This document shows positions 54,497 to 64,000 of a stretch of 64,000 bases of DNA, piece after piece. Made by a program: the position numbers and the translations under genes. The notes under the pieces are model-generated. The model saw nothing but the letters and a program-made list of their open reading frames with translations, made no database searches and had not been told where the DNA came from. The DNA comes from Rhodoferax potami. Its GTDB lineage: Bacteria > Pseudomonadota > Gammaproteobacteria > Burkholderiales > Burkholderiaceae_C. Where the stretch lies: positions 1 through 64,000 of the forward strand of contig NZ_JAVBIK010000001.1 of the NCBI RefSeq assembly GCF_032193805.1, in the 5' to 3' direction. How positions within the stretch are numbered: the first letter of the stretch is position 1; the number at the start of each line of letters is the position of its first letter.

Positions 54497-54961
54497 CTAG
54501 TCGGTGGCAATGCCGGTGCCCGGTGTGTTCAGTGCGTTCACGCTGCGTGCGCCGGTGGCCAGGCGTTTCATGTACTTGAAGGTGCCGGTGGCGTGGGCAC
54601 AGGCTTTTCCGTTTGCGTCATAGACCGTGGCCTGGGTGAAGGCCATGGTGGCGGTGCGGTGCATCAGCTCGCCCTTGGCGGTCAGGGCGCCGACAGCGGG
54701 TTGCATGAAGCTGGTCTTCATCTCGATGGTGACTACGCCCAGCTCCGGTGTTTCACTGCGGGCCGCACTGGCCATGGTCACGTCCAGCAGGGTCATTTGC
54801 GCGCCACCATGGGTGACGTTGAACGAGTTCAGGTGCTCAGGCAGCGGTGTGTACCGGATCTCAGAGCGCCCGCCCTCAAATACGGTGAGCTCGAAACCGA
54901 GGTGGGTGACGAAGGGAATCTCAACGCCGAAGCCCACCGCTTTTTCCCAAAGGTTACTCAT
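54497..54961 (-). CDS. PaaI family thioesterase
   Basis: This 154-residue hotdog-fold protein has the PaaI-type core FVTHLGFELTVFEGGRSEIR, LNSFNVTHGGAQMTLLDVTMA (with the active-site HGG segment) and VTIEMKTSFMQPAVGALTAKG. It hydrolyses an acyl-CoA thioester, and the acyl group is unknown. The ATG at 54961 overlaps the upstream SDR stop in ATGA, so the two are translationally coupled. Confidence 0.92.
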   Translation of the reverse strand: MSNLWEKAVGFGVEIPFVTHLGFELTVFEGGRSEIRYTPLPEHLNSFNVTHGGAQMTLLDVTMASAARSETPELGVVTIEMKTSFMQPAVGALTAKGELMHRTATMAFTQATVYDANGKACAHATGTFKYMKRLATGARSVNALNTPGTGIATD

Positions 54962-55749
54962 GCACCGGTAACCACGCTCACGCCGCCATCGACCGCCAGC
55001 CATTGACCGGTGATGTGTTTACCGGCGTCGGACGCATACAGAACGCACAGGCCCTTCAAGTCTTCATCGTCGCCCAGGCGCTTGAGCGGTGCGGCAGCGG
55101 CCAGGTTTTCTTCGCCCATGGCTTGCAACAAACCGGCTGTCATCTTGCTGGGGAAAAAGCCCGGGCACACGGCGTTCACGGTGATGTTGTACTTGCCCCA
55201 CTCGGCTGCCAAAGCGCGGGTGAAGTTGATCACCGCGCCCTTGGAGGTGTTGTAGGCAATGGTTTGCATGGCCGGCGGGTTGCCGTTGAGCCCGGCAATC
55301 GAGGCCAGGTTGATGATGCGTCCGGTTTTTCGCGGAATCATGCTTTTCTTGGCAATGATCTGGCTTAGCAAAAAGTAGCCACGCACATTGAGGTTCATCA
55401 CCTTGTCCCAGGCCTCCAAGGGGTGGTCTTCAGCGGGTGCGCCCCAGGAGGCGCCGGCGTTGTTGACCAGAATGTCCACATCGCCCAAGCGCTGCAGGGT
55501 TTCATCGGCCAAGCGCTGGATATCGGATTCTTTGGCACAGTCGGCAGCCACCCAACGCGCGTCGATGCCTGCGGCTTGCAGCTCGGCACAGGCCTCTTCC
55601 AGGTCTGCCGCTTTGCGCGAGCTGATCAGCACTTTGGCGCCGGCTTCGCCCAAAGCGTGGGCCAGTTGCAGGCCCAGGCCGCGGGAGCCTCCGGTGATCA
55701 AGGCGGTCTTGCCAGTGAGGTCGAAAAGTTGTTGGATAGTGCGTGTCAT
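54958..55749 (-). CDS. SDR family oxidoreductase
   Basis: This 263-residue short-chain dehydrogenase has TALITGGSRGLGLQLAHALG (cofactor), VDILVNNAGASWG, the Ser in INLASIAGLNG, YxxxK in IAYNTSKGAVINF and the end HITGQWLAVDGGVSVV, as in 3-oxoacyl-ACP or gluconate 5-dehydrogenase-type SDRs. The ATG at 55749 (MTRTIQQLFDLTGK) is preferred to the farther upstream start. It is coupled to the PaaI thioesterase gene, which suggests they act on the same acyl substrate. Confidence 0.93.
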   Translation of the reverse strand: MTRTIQQLFDLTGKTALITGGSRGLGLQLAHALGEAGAKVLISSRKAADLEEACAELQAAGIDARWVAADCAKESDIQRLADETLQRLGDVDILVNNAGASWGAPAEDHPLEAWDKVMNLNVRGYFLLSQIIAKKSMIPRKTGRIINLASIAGLNGNPPAMQTIAYNTSKGAVINFTRALAAEWGKYNITVNAVCPGFFPSKMTAGLLQAMGEENLAAAAPLKRLGDDEDLKGLCVLYASDAGKHITGQWLAVDGGVSVVTGA

Positions 55750-55845
55750 GCGGTCAGCCCGGAGTTGCAAAAAAGGTGGACGGAATTGTGCGCAGAACCC
55801 TGCGCAAAAGCCTGTCCCCTCAGCGATAGAAACGGGTGCTTGGGC

Positions 55846-56070
55846 CTATTCGCCGCGCAAGCGCGAGCGGATAAACACCATCACCACACCGCCCACAACC
55901 GCCAGGCCGCCAAGGTTGTAAAACAAGGCCGCGTCTTGCGCCTCTTGTTGGTCAATAAAGTACCCCAACACCATAGCCAGCAGGCCGCCGTAAATCAGGG
56001 TCCAGATCAAGCGCTCCATGCGCACCAATTTGACGTTAGTGGTGCCGTTGTATTTTTTAAAAAATGCCAT
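55846..56070 (-). CDS. Small two-TM membrane protein, 74 residues
   Basis: The protein begins MAFFKKYNGTTNVKLVRMER and has two hydrophobic segments (LIWTLIYGGLLAMVLGYFI and ALFYNLGGLAVVGGVVMVFI), ending in a basic tail RSRLRGE. The ATG at 56070 overlaps the stop of the upstream acyl-CoA dehydrogenase (TGATG), so it is expressed with it. No named family is recognised. The inner-membrane location is inferred from the segments and the positive ends. Confidence 0.75.
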   Translation of the reverse strand: MAFFKKYNGTTNVKLVRMERLIWTLIYGGLLAMVLGYFIDQQEAQDAALFYNLGGLAVVGGVVMVFIRSRLRGE

Positions 56071-57926
56071 CAGAAAGCTCCTTCGGGGAATGTTGCACAA
56101 GTCAGATCCCTCGATTGCACCACACCCAGCCAGGCATTTATCTTTGGCAACTCATAGTGGAAGAAGAATTTGGCGCAACCCACATGGCCCTGTGTCTCCA
56201 GCGTCTCTTGTCGCGGGTCGTTATCCAGCGCGCAACCGGCCACGTCCAGCCAGATCCAGGCCAACACGGTGTGGCCGAAAGCCTGCATGTAAGGCACCGC
56301 GTTCGCAAGAGCCTCACTAGGTACGCCGGTGGACCAGGCCTTCTGGGTTGCAACACCCACATCCTGCAAGGCGCGAGCCAGCGCCTTGGCGTGTGGCGCC
56401 AGCGCTGGAATGCCGTTGCAGCGGTTGACGGTGGCCATGATGCGGTGGCTCAGCAGGGTCAGGCCTTTGCCCTCCTCCATCAGCACCTTGCGGCCCAGCA
56501 GGTCCATGGCCTGAATGCCGTGGGTGCCCTCGTGGATCATGTTCAGGCGGTTGTCGCGCCAGTATTGCTCCACCGGGAAGTCGCGGGTGTAGCCATAGCC
56601 GCCGTGCACCTGGATCGCCAAGGAGTTGGCTTCCAGGCACCACTCGCTGGGCCAGCTTTTGGCAATCGGGGTCAGCACTTCAAGCAACAAGCGGGCTTCT
56701 TCCGCGTCTTGCGCGGTTCCGGTGTGTTGCTCGTCGATCAGGCGGGCACAGTACAGCTCGAGGGCTAAAGCGCCTTCGCAATAGGCTTTTTGCGTGAGCA
56801 GCATGCGCTTCACATCGGCGTGCTCAATGATGCGGGTCTGCGGAGCGGCGGCGTCCTTGCCGGCACCGGTGATGGGGCGGCCCTGTGGCCGGTTTTTGGC
56901 GTAGTCCAGTGAAGCGTAGTAGCCCGCCATGCCCAGCATGGTTGCGGCAATGCCCACACCCACGCGGGCCTCATTCATCATGTGGAACATGCAGGCTAGG
57001 CCCTTGCCCGGCTGCCCCACGAGGTAGCCCACGGCGCCTGCGCCGTTTCCAAAGGGTCCGCCGGCTTGGCCGTCGACGGGGAACTTTCCCTCGCCAAAGT
57101 TCAGCAAGGTATTGGTGGTGCCACGCCAACCCAGCTTGTGGTTCAGACCGGCGAGCGCCACGTCGTTGCGCACACCGGTCAGCTCGCCTTGGGCGTTCAC
57201 CATCTTCTTGGGCACGATAAAGAGCGAAATGCCGCGGGTGCCGGGAACCAACTTGCCATCCGCATCCGGAATCTTGGCGAGCACCAAGTGCACGATGTTT
57301 TCGGTGAGCTCGTGCTCGCCGCTGGAAATCCACATTTTGTTGCCGCGCAGGCGGTATCGCGCACCCAGCGGGTCAGACTCAAAGCCCTCGCCGTCCGGCA
57401 CCGCACGGGTCGCCACATCACTCAACGAAGAACCGGCCTGCGGCTCGCTCAGGCACATGGTGCCGGCCCAGCGACCCGAAAACTCGTTGTGGGCGAACAC
57501 CTGCTTTTGCAACTCGGTGCCGTGCGCCATGAGCAAGTTGGCATTGCCCACCGACAGCAAGCTGGAGCCGATGCTGACCGATGCACAGGCAAAAAACGCA
57601 TTGGCTGCCGCCTCCACGCTGTAGGGCAGCTGCATGCCGCCGATGTCATAGTCCTGCGCGGCGCTCAACATGCCCGACTCGGCATAGGCTTTGAACGCAT
57701 CGTGGGTAGCCTGCGGCAGCGTGACCTTCTCGCCATCAAAGTGCGGCTCCTGCGTGTCCACCAGGCGGTTGAAAGGCGCGTACTTCTCGCGCGCAATGCG
57801 CTCGCAGGTGTCCAGCACCGCGTCAAAGGTTTCGCGGTTGTGATCCGCAAAGCGCTCACGGCTGGTAAGGCCGGTGGTGTCCAGCCAGTCGTGGAGCAAA
57901 AAGTCGAGGGTGGTGCGCAGGGTCAT
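56070..57926 (-). CDS. Acyl-CoA dehydrogenase with C-terminal extension (FadE/DmdC-like)
   Basis: This 618-residue flavoprotein belongs to the about 600-residue acyl-CoA dehydrogenases with a C-terminal domain. It shows FAD/substrate motifs MCLSEPQAGSSLSDVATRAV and NKMWISSGEHELTENIVHLV. GYGYTRDFPVEQYWRDNRLN and the active-site Glu in MIHEGTHGIQAMDLLGRKV follow. It catalyses the first step of beta-oxidation; the chain length cannot be read from sequence. It lies downstream of the fadA gene, separated by a terminator, so it probably has its own promoter. A small membrane protein gene is coupled to its end. Confidence 0.94.
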   Translation of the reverse strand: MTLRTTLDFLLHDWLDTTGLTSRERFADHNRETFDAVLDTCERIAREKYAPFNRLVDTQEPHFDGEKVTLPQATHDAFKAYAESGMLSAAQDYDIGGMQLPYSVEAAANAFFACASVSIGSSLLSVGNANLLMAHGTELQKQVFAHNEFSGRWAGTMCLSEPQAGSSLSDVATRAVPDGEGFESDPLGARYRLRGNKMWISSGEHELTENIVHLVLAKIPDADGKLVPGTRGISLFIVPKKMVNAQGELTGVRNDVALAGLNHKLGWRGTTNTLLNFGEGKFPVDGQAGGPFGNGAGAVGYLVGQPGKGLACMFHMMNEARVGVGIAATMLGMAGYYASLDYAKNRPQGRPITGAGKDAAAPQTRIIEHADVKRMLLTQKAYCEGALALELYCARLIDEQHTGTAQDAEEARLLLEVLTPIAKSWPSEWCLEANSLAIQVHGGYGYTRDFPVEQYWRDNRLNMIHEGTHGIQAMDLLGRKVLMEEGKGLTLLSHRIMATVNRCNGIPALAPHAKALARALQDVGVATQKAWSTGVPSEALANAVPYMQAFGHTVLAWIWLDVAGCALDNDPRQETLETQGHVGCAKFFFHYELPKINAWLGVVQSRDLTCATFPEGAF

Positions 57927-57951
57927 GGACGAAGTCTCAAGAAAATAAAAA

Positions 57952-57982
57952 AGCCGGACTGCGGATTGTGCGCAGACCGGCT
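57952..57982 (-). terminator. Terminator after the fadB-fadA pair
   Basis: On the minus strand AGCCGGTCTGCG pairs with CGCAGTCCGGCT (one mismatch) around a 7-base loop and is followed by TTTTTTATTTTC. It lies 30 bases after the thiolase stop and before the acyl-CoA dehydrogenase ATG, so it separates the two transcription units. Confidence 0.88.
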
Positions 57983-58012
57983 CGTTTCAGTTGGCCAATG
58001 CTGTCGTGCGGG

Positions 58013-59188
58013 TTACAGCACTTCAAACACGCCCGCCGCGCCCATGCCGCCGCCGATACACATGGTCACGCAGACGCGCTTGGCGCCGCGGCGCTTGCCT
58101 TCGATCAGCGCGTGGCCGGTCAAACGCTGGCCGGATACGCCGTAGGGGTGGCCGACGGCAATGGCGCCGCCGTTCACGTTGAGGCGGTCTGCGGGGATGC
58201 CCAGCTTGTCGCGGCAATAGAGCACCTGCACCGCAAAAGCTTCGTTCAGTTCCCACAGGTCGATGTCGTTCATGGTCAAGCCGAGGCGCTTCAAGACCTT
58301 GGGGATGGCGAAGACCGGGCCAATGCCCATTTCGTCGGGCTCGCAACCGGCCACGGCAAAGCCGAGGAAGCGGCCCAAAGGTTGCAAACCTTTTTGCTCG
58401 GCCAGCTTTTCATGCATCAAGACCGCGGCGCCACCCCCATCGGAAAACTGGCTGGCGTTGCCCGCAGAGATGAGCCCGCCGGGCAGCGCCGAGCGCAGGC
58501 CGCTGATGCCTTCTTTGGTGGTGCCGGCGCGAATGCCTTCGTCGTCGCTCACAGTGACCTGCTTGGTCATGAGGCCCATGACTTTGTCTGCCACGCCCAT
58601 GGTGACGGTGATGGGTGCAATTTCGGCCTTGAATAGACCCGCCTCCAACGCAGCGGTAGCTTTTTGCTGGCTGGCGGCTCCGTATTCGTCCATGGCGTCG
58701 CGGCTGATGTTGTAGCGCTTGGCCACGTTCTCCGCGGTTTGCAACATGTTCCAGTAGATCTCGGGCTTGTTTTTGCTCAGCCAAGGGTCGTTAAGCATGT
58801 GGATGTTCATTTCCTGCTGCACGCAAGAGATGGCCTCCACACCGCCCGCCACATACACATCACCTTCATTGGAGATGATGCGTTGCGCCGCGGTAGCAAT
58901 GGTTTGCAAGCCGGAGGAGCAAAATCGGTTGATGGTCATGCCCGACACCGTGACCGGGCAACCGGCACGCAGGGCCACCTGCCGCGCGATGTTGGCACCG
59001 GTGGCGCCTTCGGGGGTGGCACAGCCCATGATGACGTCGTCCACCTCGGCGGCGTCGATGCCGGCACGCGCAATTGCGTGCTCCACGGCGTGTCCGCCCA
59101 GGGTGGCGCCGTGGGTCATGTTGAAGGAGCCCTTCCAGCTCTTGGCCAGGGGGGTGCGTGCGGTAGAAACAATAACTGCAGATGTCAT
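58013..59188 (-). CDS. Acetyl-CoA C-acyltransferase (thiolase, FadA-like)
   Basis: This 391-residue thiolase cleaves 3-ketoacyl-CoA in beta-oxidation. It has the nucleophile Cys in [21 protein letters not shown], the His in [20 protein letters not shown] and the second Cys in [14 protein letters not shown]. The start [20 protein letters not shown] is that of the family. It follows the FadB-like gene by 35 bases on the same strand and ends at a clear terminator, forming a fadB-fadA transcription unit. Confidence 0.95.
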   Translation of the reverse strand: MTSAVIVSTARTPLAKSWKGSFNMTHGATLGGHAVEHAIARAGIDAAEVDDVIMGCATPEGATGANIARQVALRAGCPVTVSGMTINRFCSSGLQTIATAAQRIISNEGDVYVAGGVEAISCVQQEMNIHMLNDPWLSKNKPEIYWNMLQTAENVAKRYNISRDAMDEYGAASQQKATAALEAGLFKAEIAPITVTMGVADKVMGLMTKQVTVSDDEGIRAGTTKEGISGLRSALPGGLISAGNASQFSDGGGAAVLMHEKLAEQKGLQPLGRFLGFAVAGCEPDEMGIGPVFAIPKVLKRLGLTMNDIDLWELNEAFAVQVLYCRDKLGIPADRLNVNGGAIAVGHPYGVSGQRLTGHALIEGKRRGAKRVCVTMCIGGGMGAAGVFEVL

Positions 59189-59223
59189 GGTGATTCCTTG
59201 AATGGTGTGAACGGCGCGGACGC

Positions 59224-61323
59224 TCAGTTGAAGGTTTTGCCTTCAGCGGCCAAACGGGCCAGCAGCGGCGCGGGTTGCCAGAACTTGGCATCGTCCAGCG
59301 GGTTCTTGGCAAAGCGGTTCATGGCTTGCACCACGTTGAACAGTCCGACTTCATCCGCGTAGTTCATCGGGCCGCCGCGGTGTGCGGGGAAGCCGTAGCC
59401 GAAGATGTACACAATGTCGATATCGCTGGCCTTGGCGGCAATGCCCTCTTCCAAAATGTGGGCAGCTTCATTCACCAGGCTGAACACCAAGCGTTGCACA
59501 ATTTCTTCGTCCGAAATCTTGCGGGGCGTGATGCCCAGCGCCTTGCGGTGCTCTTCGATCATGGCTACCACTTCCGTATTCGGGATGGCGTCGCGCTTGC
59601 CGGGCACATAGTCGTACCAGCCGGCACCGGTCTTCTGGCCGAAGCGGCCTTTTTCGCACAGCAAGTCAGCTGTTTTGCTGTACTTCATGTCTGGCTTTTC
59701 GGTGTAACGGCGCTTGCGGATGGCCCAGCCGATATCGTTGCCGGCCAGATCGCCCATGCGGAACGGGCCCATCGCCATACCGAATTTCTCCATGGCCTTG
59801 TCCACTTGCTCGGGGGTGCAGCCTTCATCCAGCAGGAAACCGCCCTGGCGGCCGTACTGCTCGATCATGCGGTTGCCGATGAAGCCATCGCACACGCCAG
59901 ACACCACGGCCGTCTTTTTGATCTTTTTGGCGACCGACATGACGGTGGCCATGACGTCTTTGGCGGTCTTTTCGCCACGCACCACTTCCAGCAGCTTCAT
60001 CACGTTAGCTGGGCTGAAGAAGTGCAGGCCCACCACGTCCTCTGGGCGTTTAGTGAAGCTGGCGATTTTGTTGACGTCCAAGGTCGAGGTGTTGGAGGCG
60101 AGGATGGCGCCAGGCCTCATCACGCGGTCCAGCTCTTTGAACACGGCTTCCTTGACGCCAATCTCTTCAAACACCGCTTCGATCACCATGTCGGTGCCGG
60201 CGAGGTCGTCGTAGCTCAGGGTGGTGGTCAGCAGGCTCATGCGCTGCTCGTACTTGTCTTGCTTGAGCTTTTTCTTGGCGACTTGGGCTTCGTAATTCTT
60301 GCGGATCGTGGCAATGCCGCGGTCCAAGGCTTCTTGCTTCATTTCCAGCATCTTGACGGGGATGCCCGCGTTCAAGAAGTTCATGGCAATGCCGCCACCC
60401 ATGGTGCCGGCACCGATGACTGCGACCGAGTTGATAGCGCGCTGCGCAGTATCTGAGGGCACATCCGCGATTTTGGACGCTGCACGCTCCGCCAAAAACA
60501 GGTGGCGCAGGGACTTGCTCTCTGCGGTAAACATCAAGTTGATGAAGGCCTCGCGCTCGACCTGCATGCCTTCGTCAAACTTTTTCTTGGTAGCAGCTTC
60601 CACCACATCCACGCACTTGGCGGGAGCCGGGAAGTTCTTGCTCATGCCCTTGACCATGTTGCGGGCGAACTGGAAGTACGCGTCGCCTTGCGGGTGCTTG
60701 CACTTCAGGTCGCGCACGAGTGGCAAGGGGCGCACATCTGCCACCGAGCGCGCGAAGGCCAAGGCCTCTTCAGCCAGGCTTTCGGCGGACGCGGACAGCT
60801 TGTCGAACAGCTTCTGGCCCGGCAGCATGGCCAGCATTTCGCTCTTGATGGGCTCGCCGCTCACGATCATGTTGAGTGCTGGCTCCACACCGAGCACGCG
60901 GGGCAGGCGCTGGGTGCCGCCGGCACCGGGCACGAGGCCGAGTTTGACTTCCGGAAGCGCAATGCTGGTGCCGGGTGCTGCAATGCGGTAGTGGCAACCC
61001 AAGGCCAGTTCCAAACCGCCGCCCATGGCCACGGTGTGGATCGCCGCGACCACTGGCTTTTCAGAGTTTTCCAACACCTTGATGACGCTGATCAGGTTGG
61101 GTTCTTGCAGCGCCTTGGGGCTACCGAATTCGGTGATGTCCGCACCGCCGGAAAACGCCTTGCCGGCGCCGGTGATCACAATGGCTTTGACCGCGGCATC
61201 GGCATTGGCCTGGGCCATGCCGTCTGCAATTCCCTGGCGGGTGGAAAGGCCCAAGCCGTTGACCGGCGGGTTGTTCAGGGTGATGACGGCGATATCGCCA
61301 TGGACTTGGTACTGGGCGGTCAT
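59224..61323 (-). CDS. FadB-like bifunctional enoyl-CoA hydratase/3-hydroxyacyl-CoA dehydrogenase
   Basis: The protein is 699 residues. The N-terminal crotonase domain ([16 protein letters not shown], then [12 protein letters not shown] and [19 protein letters not shown]) hydrates enoyl-CoA. The NAD-binding domain begins [20 protein letters not shown] near residue 303, and the dehydrogenase His lies in [20 protein letters not shown]. The C-terminal part contains GFIGNRM and ends AAEGKTFN. The ATG at 61323 ([18 protein letters not shown]) is chosen because the longer frame crosses the operator-like palindrome. A 59-nt repeat (60422-60480) sits in the linker before the Rossmann domain ([10 protein letters not shown]). 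Confidence 0.96.
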   Translation of the reverse strand: MTAQYQVHGDIAVITLNNPPVNGLGLSTRQGIADGMAQANADAAVKAIVITGAGKAFSGGADITEFGSPKALQEPNLISVIKVLENSEKPVVAAIHTVAMGGGLELALGCHYRIAAPGTSIALPEVKLGLVPGAGGTQRLPRVLGVEPALNMIVSGEPIKSEMLAMLPGQKLFDKLSASAESLAEEALAFARSVADVRPLPLVRDLKCKHPQGDAYFQFARNMVKGMSKNFPAPAKCVDVVEAATKKKFDEGMQVEREAFINLMFTAESKSLRHLFLAERAASKIADVPSDTAQRAINSVAVIGAGTMGGGIAMNFLNAGIPVKMLEMKQEALDRGIATIRKNYEAQVAKKKLKQDKYEQRMSLLTTTLSYDDLAGTDMVIEAVFEEIGVKEAVFKELDRVMRPGAILASNTSTLDVNKIASFTKRPEDVVGLHFFSPANVMKLLEVVRGEKTAKDVMATVMSVAKKIKKTAVVSGVCDGFIGNRMIEQYGRQGGFLLDEGCTPEQVDKAMEKFGMAMGPFRMGDLAGNDIGWAIRKRRYTEKPDMKYSKTADLLCEKGRFGQKTGAGWYDYVPGKRDAIPNTEVVAMIEEHRKALGITPRKISDEEIVQRLVFSLVNEAAHILEEGIAAKASDIDIVYIFGYGFPAHRGGPMNYADEVGLFNVVQAMNRFAKNPLDDAKFWQPAPLLARLAAEGKTFN
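60422..60480 (+). repeat. 59-nt dispersed repeat, copy g (inside fadB-like gene)
   Basis: The copy starts GCGACCGAGTTGATAGC, then GCGCTGCGCAGTATCTGAGG, and ends ATTTTGGACGC. It keeps TAGC, the GCGCA core ten bases on and the total length. It runs opposite to the gene and lies in the variable linker between the hydratase and dehydrogenase domains. Confidence 0.65.
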
Positions 61324-61355
61324 GCAGGCTCCGTGGGTGAGGTTAATCTCAAAAT

Positions 61356-61369
61356 AGAACGATCGTTCT
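61356..61369. promoter_or_regulatory. Perfect 14-bp palindrome, probable TetR-type operator
   Basis: AGAACGATCGTTCT at 61356-61369 is a perfect palindrome 33 bases upstream of the fadB-like ATG. Palindromes of the GAAC...GTTC type are bound by TetR-family fatty-acid regulators (FadR/PsrA-like) in other proteobacteria. No regulator gene lies in the window. The site fits acyl-CoA-responsive repression of the fadB-fadA unit. Confidence 0.65.
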
Positions 61370-61406
61370 TTTTTCGATTGTAGGAGCTTTACCCCCCTCA
61401 CCAAGC

Positions 61407-61432
61407 CCCTTTGTCACCGCTGGGACAAAGGG
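61407..61432. other. 9-bp hairpin in the fadB-ligase intergenic region
   Basis: CCCTTTGTC pairs with GACAAAGGG around an 8-base loop and is followed on the plus strand by TTTT. For the minus-strand acyl-CoA ligase that ends at 61479 it lacks a good T run, so it would be a weak terminator. It separates that gene from the fadB promoter region. Confidence 0.4.
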
Positions 61433-61478
61433 TTTTCCCGAACCTCAGCGCTGGCTCACCCAGCCTTTGAACGCCAGC

Positions 61479-63107
61479 TTACGCGCCAGGGAGCTTGTAG
61501 TCTTTGAGCAGTTCTCGCAATTTGGTTTTCTGCATCTTGCCGGTGCCGCCCAGGGGAATCGCCTCGATAAACACCACATCGTCCGGCACCTGCCATTTCG
61601 CGGTCTTGCCGTCGTAAAAAGCAATCAGCTCATCGCGGCTCACTTCGCTGCCCGGCTTTTTGACCACCGCAATGATGGGGCGCTCGTCCCATTTGGGGTG
61701 CTTCATACCGATGCAAGCCGCCATCGCCACTGCAGGGTGGGCCATGGCGATATTTTCGACATCGATGGAGCTAATCCACTCACCGCCGGACTTGATCACA
61801 TCCTTGCTGCGGTCGGTGATTTGCATAAAGCCGTCAGAGTCGATGGTGGCCACGTCGCCGGTGGGGAACCAGCCATCAACCAAGGGTGAGCCGCCCTCGC
61901 CTTTGAAGTATTCGCTGATGACCCACGGGCCTTTGACCAGCAGGTCGCCATAGGCTTTGCCGTCCCACGGTAGCTCTGCGCCCTCGCCGTCCACGATCTT
62001 CATATCCACGCCGTAAATGCCGCGGCCTTGCTTCAGGCGAACCTTCATCTTGTCGGCGGAGTCCATGGCAAGGTGCTTGTTCTTCAGGGTACACACCGTA
62101 CCCAAAGGCGACATCTCCGTCATGCCCCAGGCATGGAGCACTTCCACGCCATACACATCGTTAAACGCGGTGATCATGGCCGGCGGACACGCCGAGCCAC
62201 CGATCACGGTGCGCTTGAGGGTCGAGAAGCGCAGGCCGCCTGCTTGCATATGACCCAGCATCATTTGCCACACAGTGGGTACACCGGCTGCAAAGCTGAC
62301 TTTCTCGGACTCAATCAATTCAAAAATGGACTTGCCGTCCATCGCCGGGCCAGGGAATACCAACTTGGCGCCGGTCATGGCAGCCGAATACGGCAAGCCC
62401 CAGGCGTTGACGTGGAACATGGGCACCACCGGCAACACCGCATCACGGGCGCTCATGTTGAGTGCATCGGGCAAAGCGCCCGAGAACGCGTGCAGGATGG
62501 TGGAGCGGTGGCTGTAGAGCGCCGCTTTGGGGTTGCCGGTAGTGCCGCTGGTGTAGCACATGCTGGAGGCCGAGTTTTCGTCAAACTCGGGCCACGTGTA
62601 GGTGGCAGGCTGCTGGCCAATCCAAGCCTCGTAGCTCTGCAAGCCGGGAATGCCGGAGTCGGCGGGCAGCTTGTCCGCATCGCACAGCGCGATGAAATGT
62701 TTGATGGTGGTGCAGCGACTGTGCACGGCTTGCACGATGGGCAAAAAGCTCATGTCGAAACACAAGACTTGGTCTTCGGCGTGGTTGGCGATCCAGACAA
62801 TCTGGTCAGGATGCAAGCGTGGGTTCAGGGTGTGCAGCACGCGACCCGAACCACTCACCCCGAAATACAACTCCAAGTGGCGGTAACCGTTCCAAGCCAG
62901 TGTGGCTACGCGGTCGCTAAATGCGAGGTTCAGGCCATCGAGGGCGTTGGCCACTTTGCGGGAACGGGCGGCCACCTCTTTGTAATTGGTGCGGTGGATA
63001 TCGCCCTCCACCCGGCGGGAAATCACTTCGCCTTCGCCATGGTGGCGCTCGGCAAAGTCAATCAGGGTGGAGATCAGCAACTGCTGGCTTTGCATCAGAC
63101 CTAACAT
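61479..63107 (-). CDS. Acyl-CoA synthetase (AMP-forming, AlkK-like)
   Basis: This 542-residue ANL-superfamily ligase activates a fatty acid to acyl-CoA. It shows the P-loop-like [19 protein letters not shown], the A5 motif [34 protein letters not shown] with the hinge [15 protein letters not shown], and the catalytic Lys in [14 protein letters not shown]. Medium- to long-chain acids are likely by similarity to AlkK. The ATG at 63107 lies behind GAGG; a TTG immediately before it is an alternative. It feeds the fadB-fadA products located downstream on the same strand. Confidence 0.94.
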   Translation of the reverse strand: MLGLMQSQQLLISTLIDFAERHHGEGEVISRRVEGDIHRTNYKEVAARSRKVANALDGLNLAFSDRVATLAWNGYRHLELYFGVSGSGRVLHTLNPRLHPDQIVWIANHAEDQVLCFDMSFLPIVQAVHSRCTTIKHFIALCDADKLPADSGIPGLQSYEAWIGQQPATYTWPEFDENSASSMCYTSGTTGNPKAALYSHRSTILHAFSGALPDALNMSARDAVLPVVPMFHVNAWGLPYSAAMTGAKLVFPGPAMDGKSIFELIESEKVSFAAGVPTVWQMMLGHMQAGGLRFSTLKRTVIGGSACPPAMITAFNDVYGVEVLHAWGMTEMSPLGTVCTLKNKHLAMDSADKMKVRLKQGRGIYGVDMKIVDGEGAELPWDGKAYGDLLVKGPWVISEYFKGEGGSPLVDGWFPTGDVATIDSDGFMQITDRSKDVIKSGGEWISSIDVENIAMAHPAVAMAACIGMKHPKWDERPIIAVVKKPGSEVSRDELIAFYDGKTAKWQVPDDVVFIEAIPLGGTGKMQKTKLRELLKDYKLPGA

Positions 63108-63245
63108 CAAGTCACCTCTGTCTAAATTTTTGTAACAAACACACCAACACCGGAAACAAGCTGTTGCAACTTCGGCGACTCACATAGTACTGCGAGCAAG
63201 TCCCCTCGGAGACGCTGAATTAGTCATATGCGGGACAATTCACCC

Positions 63246-64000
63246 ATGCCCCATTTGCCCCCTGCGCCCGACGCTCTGGACCTCCCCCTCCGCTGGAATA
63301 ACCGCTTTGCCACCCTGGGAGACGCGTTCTTTGCGCCGCTCTCCCCCACCCCGCTTCCGGCACCGTATTGGGTGGGCACCAGTGCTGCTGCCGCGCGCAG
63401 CGCCGGTTGGGACGAGGCTTTGTTGCGCGACCCGGATGTGTTGCAGGCACTGACCGGCAACCGCCCGCTGACCGGCAGCACGCCCCTGGCCAGCGTATAC
63501 AGCGGCCACCAGTTCGGCCAATGGGCCGGGCAGTTGGGCGACGGCCGCGCGATCCTGTTGGGCGAAGTCGATGGCTTGGAAGTGCAGCTCAAGGGCGCCG
63601 GCTTGACCCCCTTCTCCCGCATGGGTGATGGCCGGGCTGTGTTGCGCAGCAGCATTCGCGAGTTTTTGGCCAGTGAGGCGATGCATGGTCTGGGTGTGCC
63701 CACTTCACGCGCGCTGTGTGTCACCGGGTCCGATGCGCCTGTGCGGCGCGAGACGATAGAAACAGCCGCGGTGGTGACGCGCATGGCCCCGAGCTTTATT
63801 CGCTTCGGGCACTTTGAACACTTCTGCCACCATGGCATGCCCGGCGAGCTGAAAATCTTGGCCGATTTTGTGATCGACCACTACTACCCCGAGTGCCGCA
63901 CCGAGGCGCGCTGGAACGGCAACCCCTATGTGGCGCTGCTGGCCGCAGTGACGGCGCGGACCGCCGAGATGGTGGCGTCCTGGCAGGCGGTGGGCTTTTG
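63246..64000 (+). CDS. selO: Protein adenylyltransferase SelO (YdiU), 3' end outside window
   Basis: The first 251 codons of a SelO pseudokinase-fold AMP-transferase are present, and the frame is open to the window end. Characteristic blocks are [60 protein letters not shown] and SWQAVGF, just before the catalytic Asp region. SelO AMPylates Ser/Thr/Tyr of redox proteins. The ATG at 63246 begins [20 protein letters not shown]. It is divergent from the acyl-CoA ligase across 138 bases. Confidence 0.93.
   Translation, partial: MPHLPPAPDALDLPLRWNNRFATLGDAFFAPLSPTPLPAPYWVGTSAAAARSAGWDEALLRDPDVLQALTGNRPLTGSTPLASVYSGHQFGQWAGQLGDGRAILLGEVDGLEVQLKGAGLTPFSRMGDGRAVLRSSIREFLASEAMHGLGVPTSRALCVTGSDAPVRRETIETAAVVTRMAPSFIRFGHFEHFCHHGMPGELKILADFVIDHYYPECRTEARWNGNPYVALLAAVTARTAEMVASWQAVGF

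Noticed and set aside
57066..58145. Plus-strand frame of 359 codons over the acyl-CoA dehydrogenase and terminator
   Set aside because: It crosses a terminator and is antisense to two conserved enzymes.

Overview
The window looks like a chromosomal segment of a betaproteobacterium of the order Burkholderiales, most likely family Comamonadaceae (Rhodoferax-like). This is inferred from moderately high G+C, from block orders typical of that group as I know it (smpB divergent from ratA-rnfH, guaB-guaA followed by tadA and an LD-carboxypeptidase, mltG-tmk-holB-pilZ-tatD divergent from ygfZ) and from the protein sequences. No rRNA, tRNA, CRISPR array or replication origin was recognised, and genes are packed with no unexplained gap above about 300 bases.

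Bases 1-11144 are an insertion-sequence graveyard. Two IS66-type elements in the same orientation (2-1971, truncated; 8674-11144, complete) flank the remains of a type I restriction gene, hsdR. hsdR is split by an IS21-type element (4098-6748, with a 5-bp target duplication) and its 5' end is cut off by IS66. An IS3-type element (1972-3161) replaces the 5' part of tnpB and all of tnpA in the left IS66 copy. The right IS66 copy also removes the 5' end of a DMT/EamA permease gene (11145-11900).

Bases 11897-30117 are mostly housekeeping: a 3-hydroxyisobutyryl-CoA hydrolase-like protein; smpB; ratA-rnfH; guaB-guaA (GMP synthesis) closed by a clear terminator; a REC/GGDEF/EAL signalling protein; a TadA tRNA deaminase fused to a degenerate alpha/beta-hydrolase domain; an LD-carboxypeptidase; a class III cyclase-FHA protein; and the minus-strand run mltG-tmk-holB-pilZ-tatD-ankyrin, divergent from ygfZ and a CheZ-like phosphatase.

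Bases 30139-50203 carry hydrolases (HSL-type esterase, BD-FAE-like esterase, patatin), an iron alcohol dehydrogenase, a thioesterase-GNAT fusion, two large membrane GGDEF-EAL proteins, an HDOD protein, a chemoreceptor, Tex, an orphan solute-binding protein, a methyltransferase gene broken by an exact 370-bp tandem duplication, a histone-deacetylase-like amidohydrolase and a cupredoxin-like exported protein. Cyclic-di-GMP signalling is prominent, with three EAL proteins, two of them with an intact GGDEF motif.

Bases 50276-63107 are a minus-strand lipid-degradation region: acyl-CoA ligase, FadB-like and FadA-like enzymes behind a perfect palindromic operator-like site, two acyl-CoA dehydrogenases, two SDRs, a PaaI-type thioesterase, a GST and an ElaA-like GNAT. 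The window ends inside selO.

The most unusual structure is a family of 59-nt repeats (at least five copies, four lying in-frame inside unrelated protein genes), plus a separate 92-bp palindromic in-frame insertion in the GNAT gene and the 370-bp duplication. I did not find a convincing new multi-gene defence or biosynthetic system.
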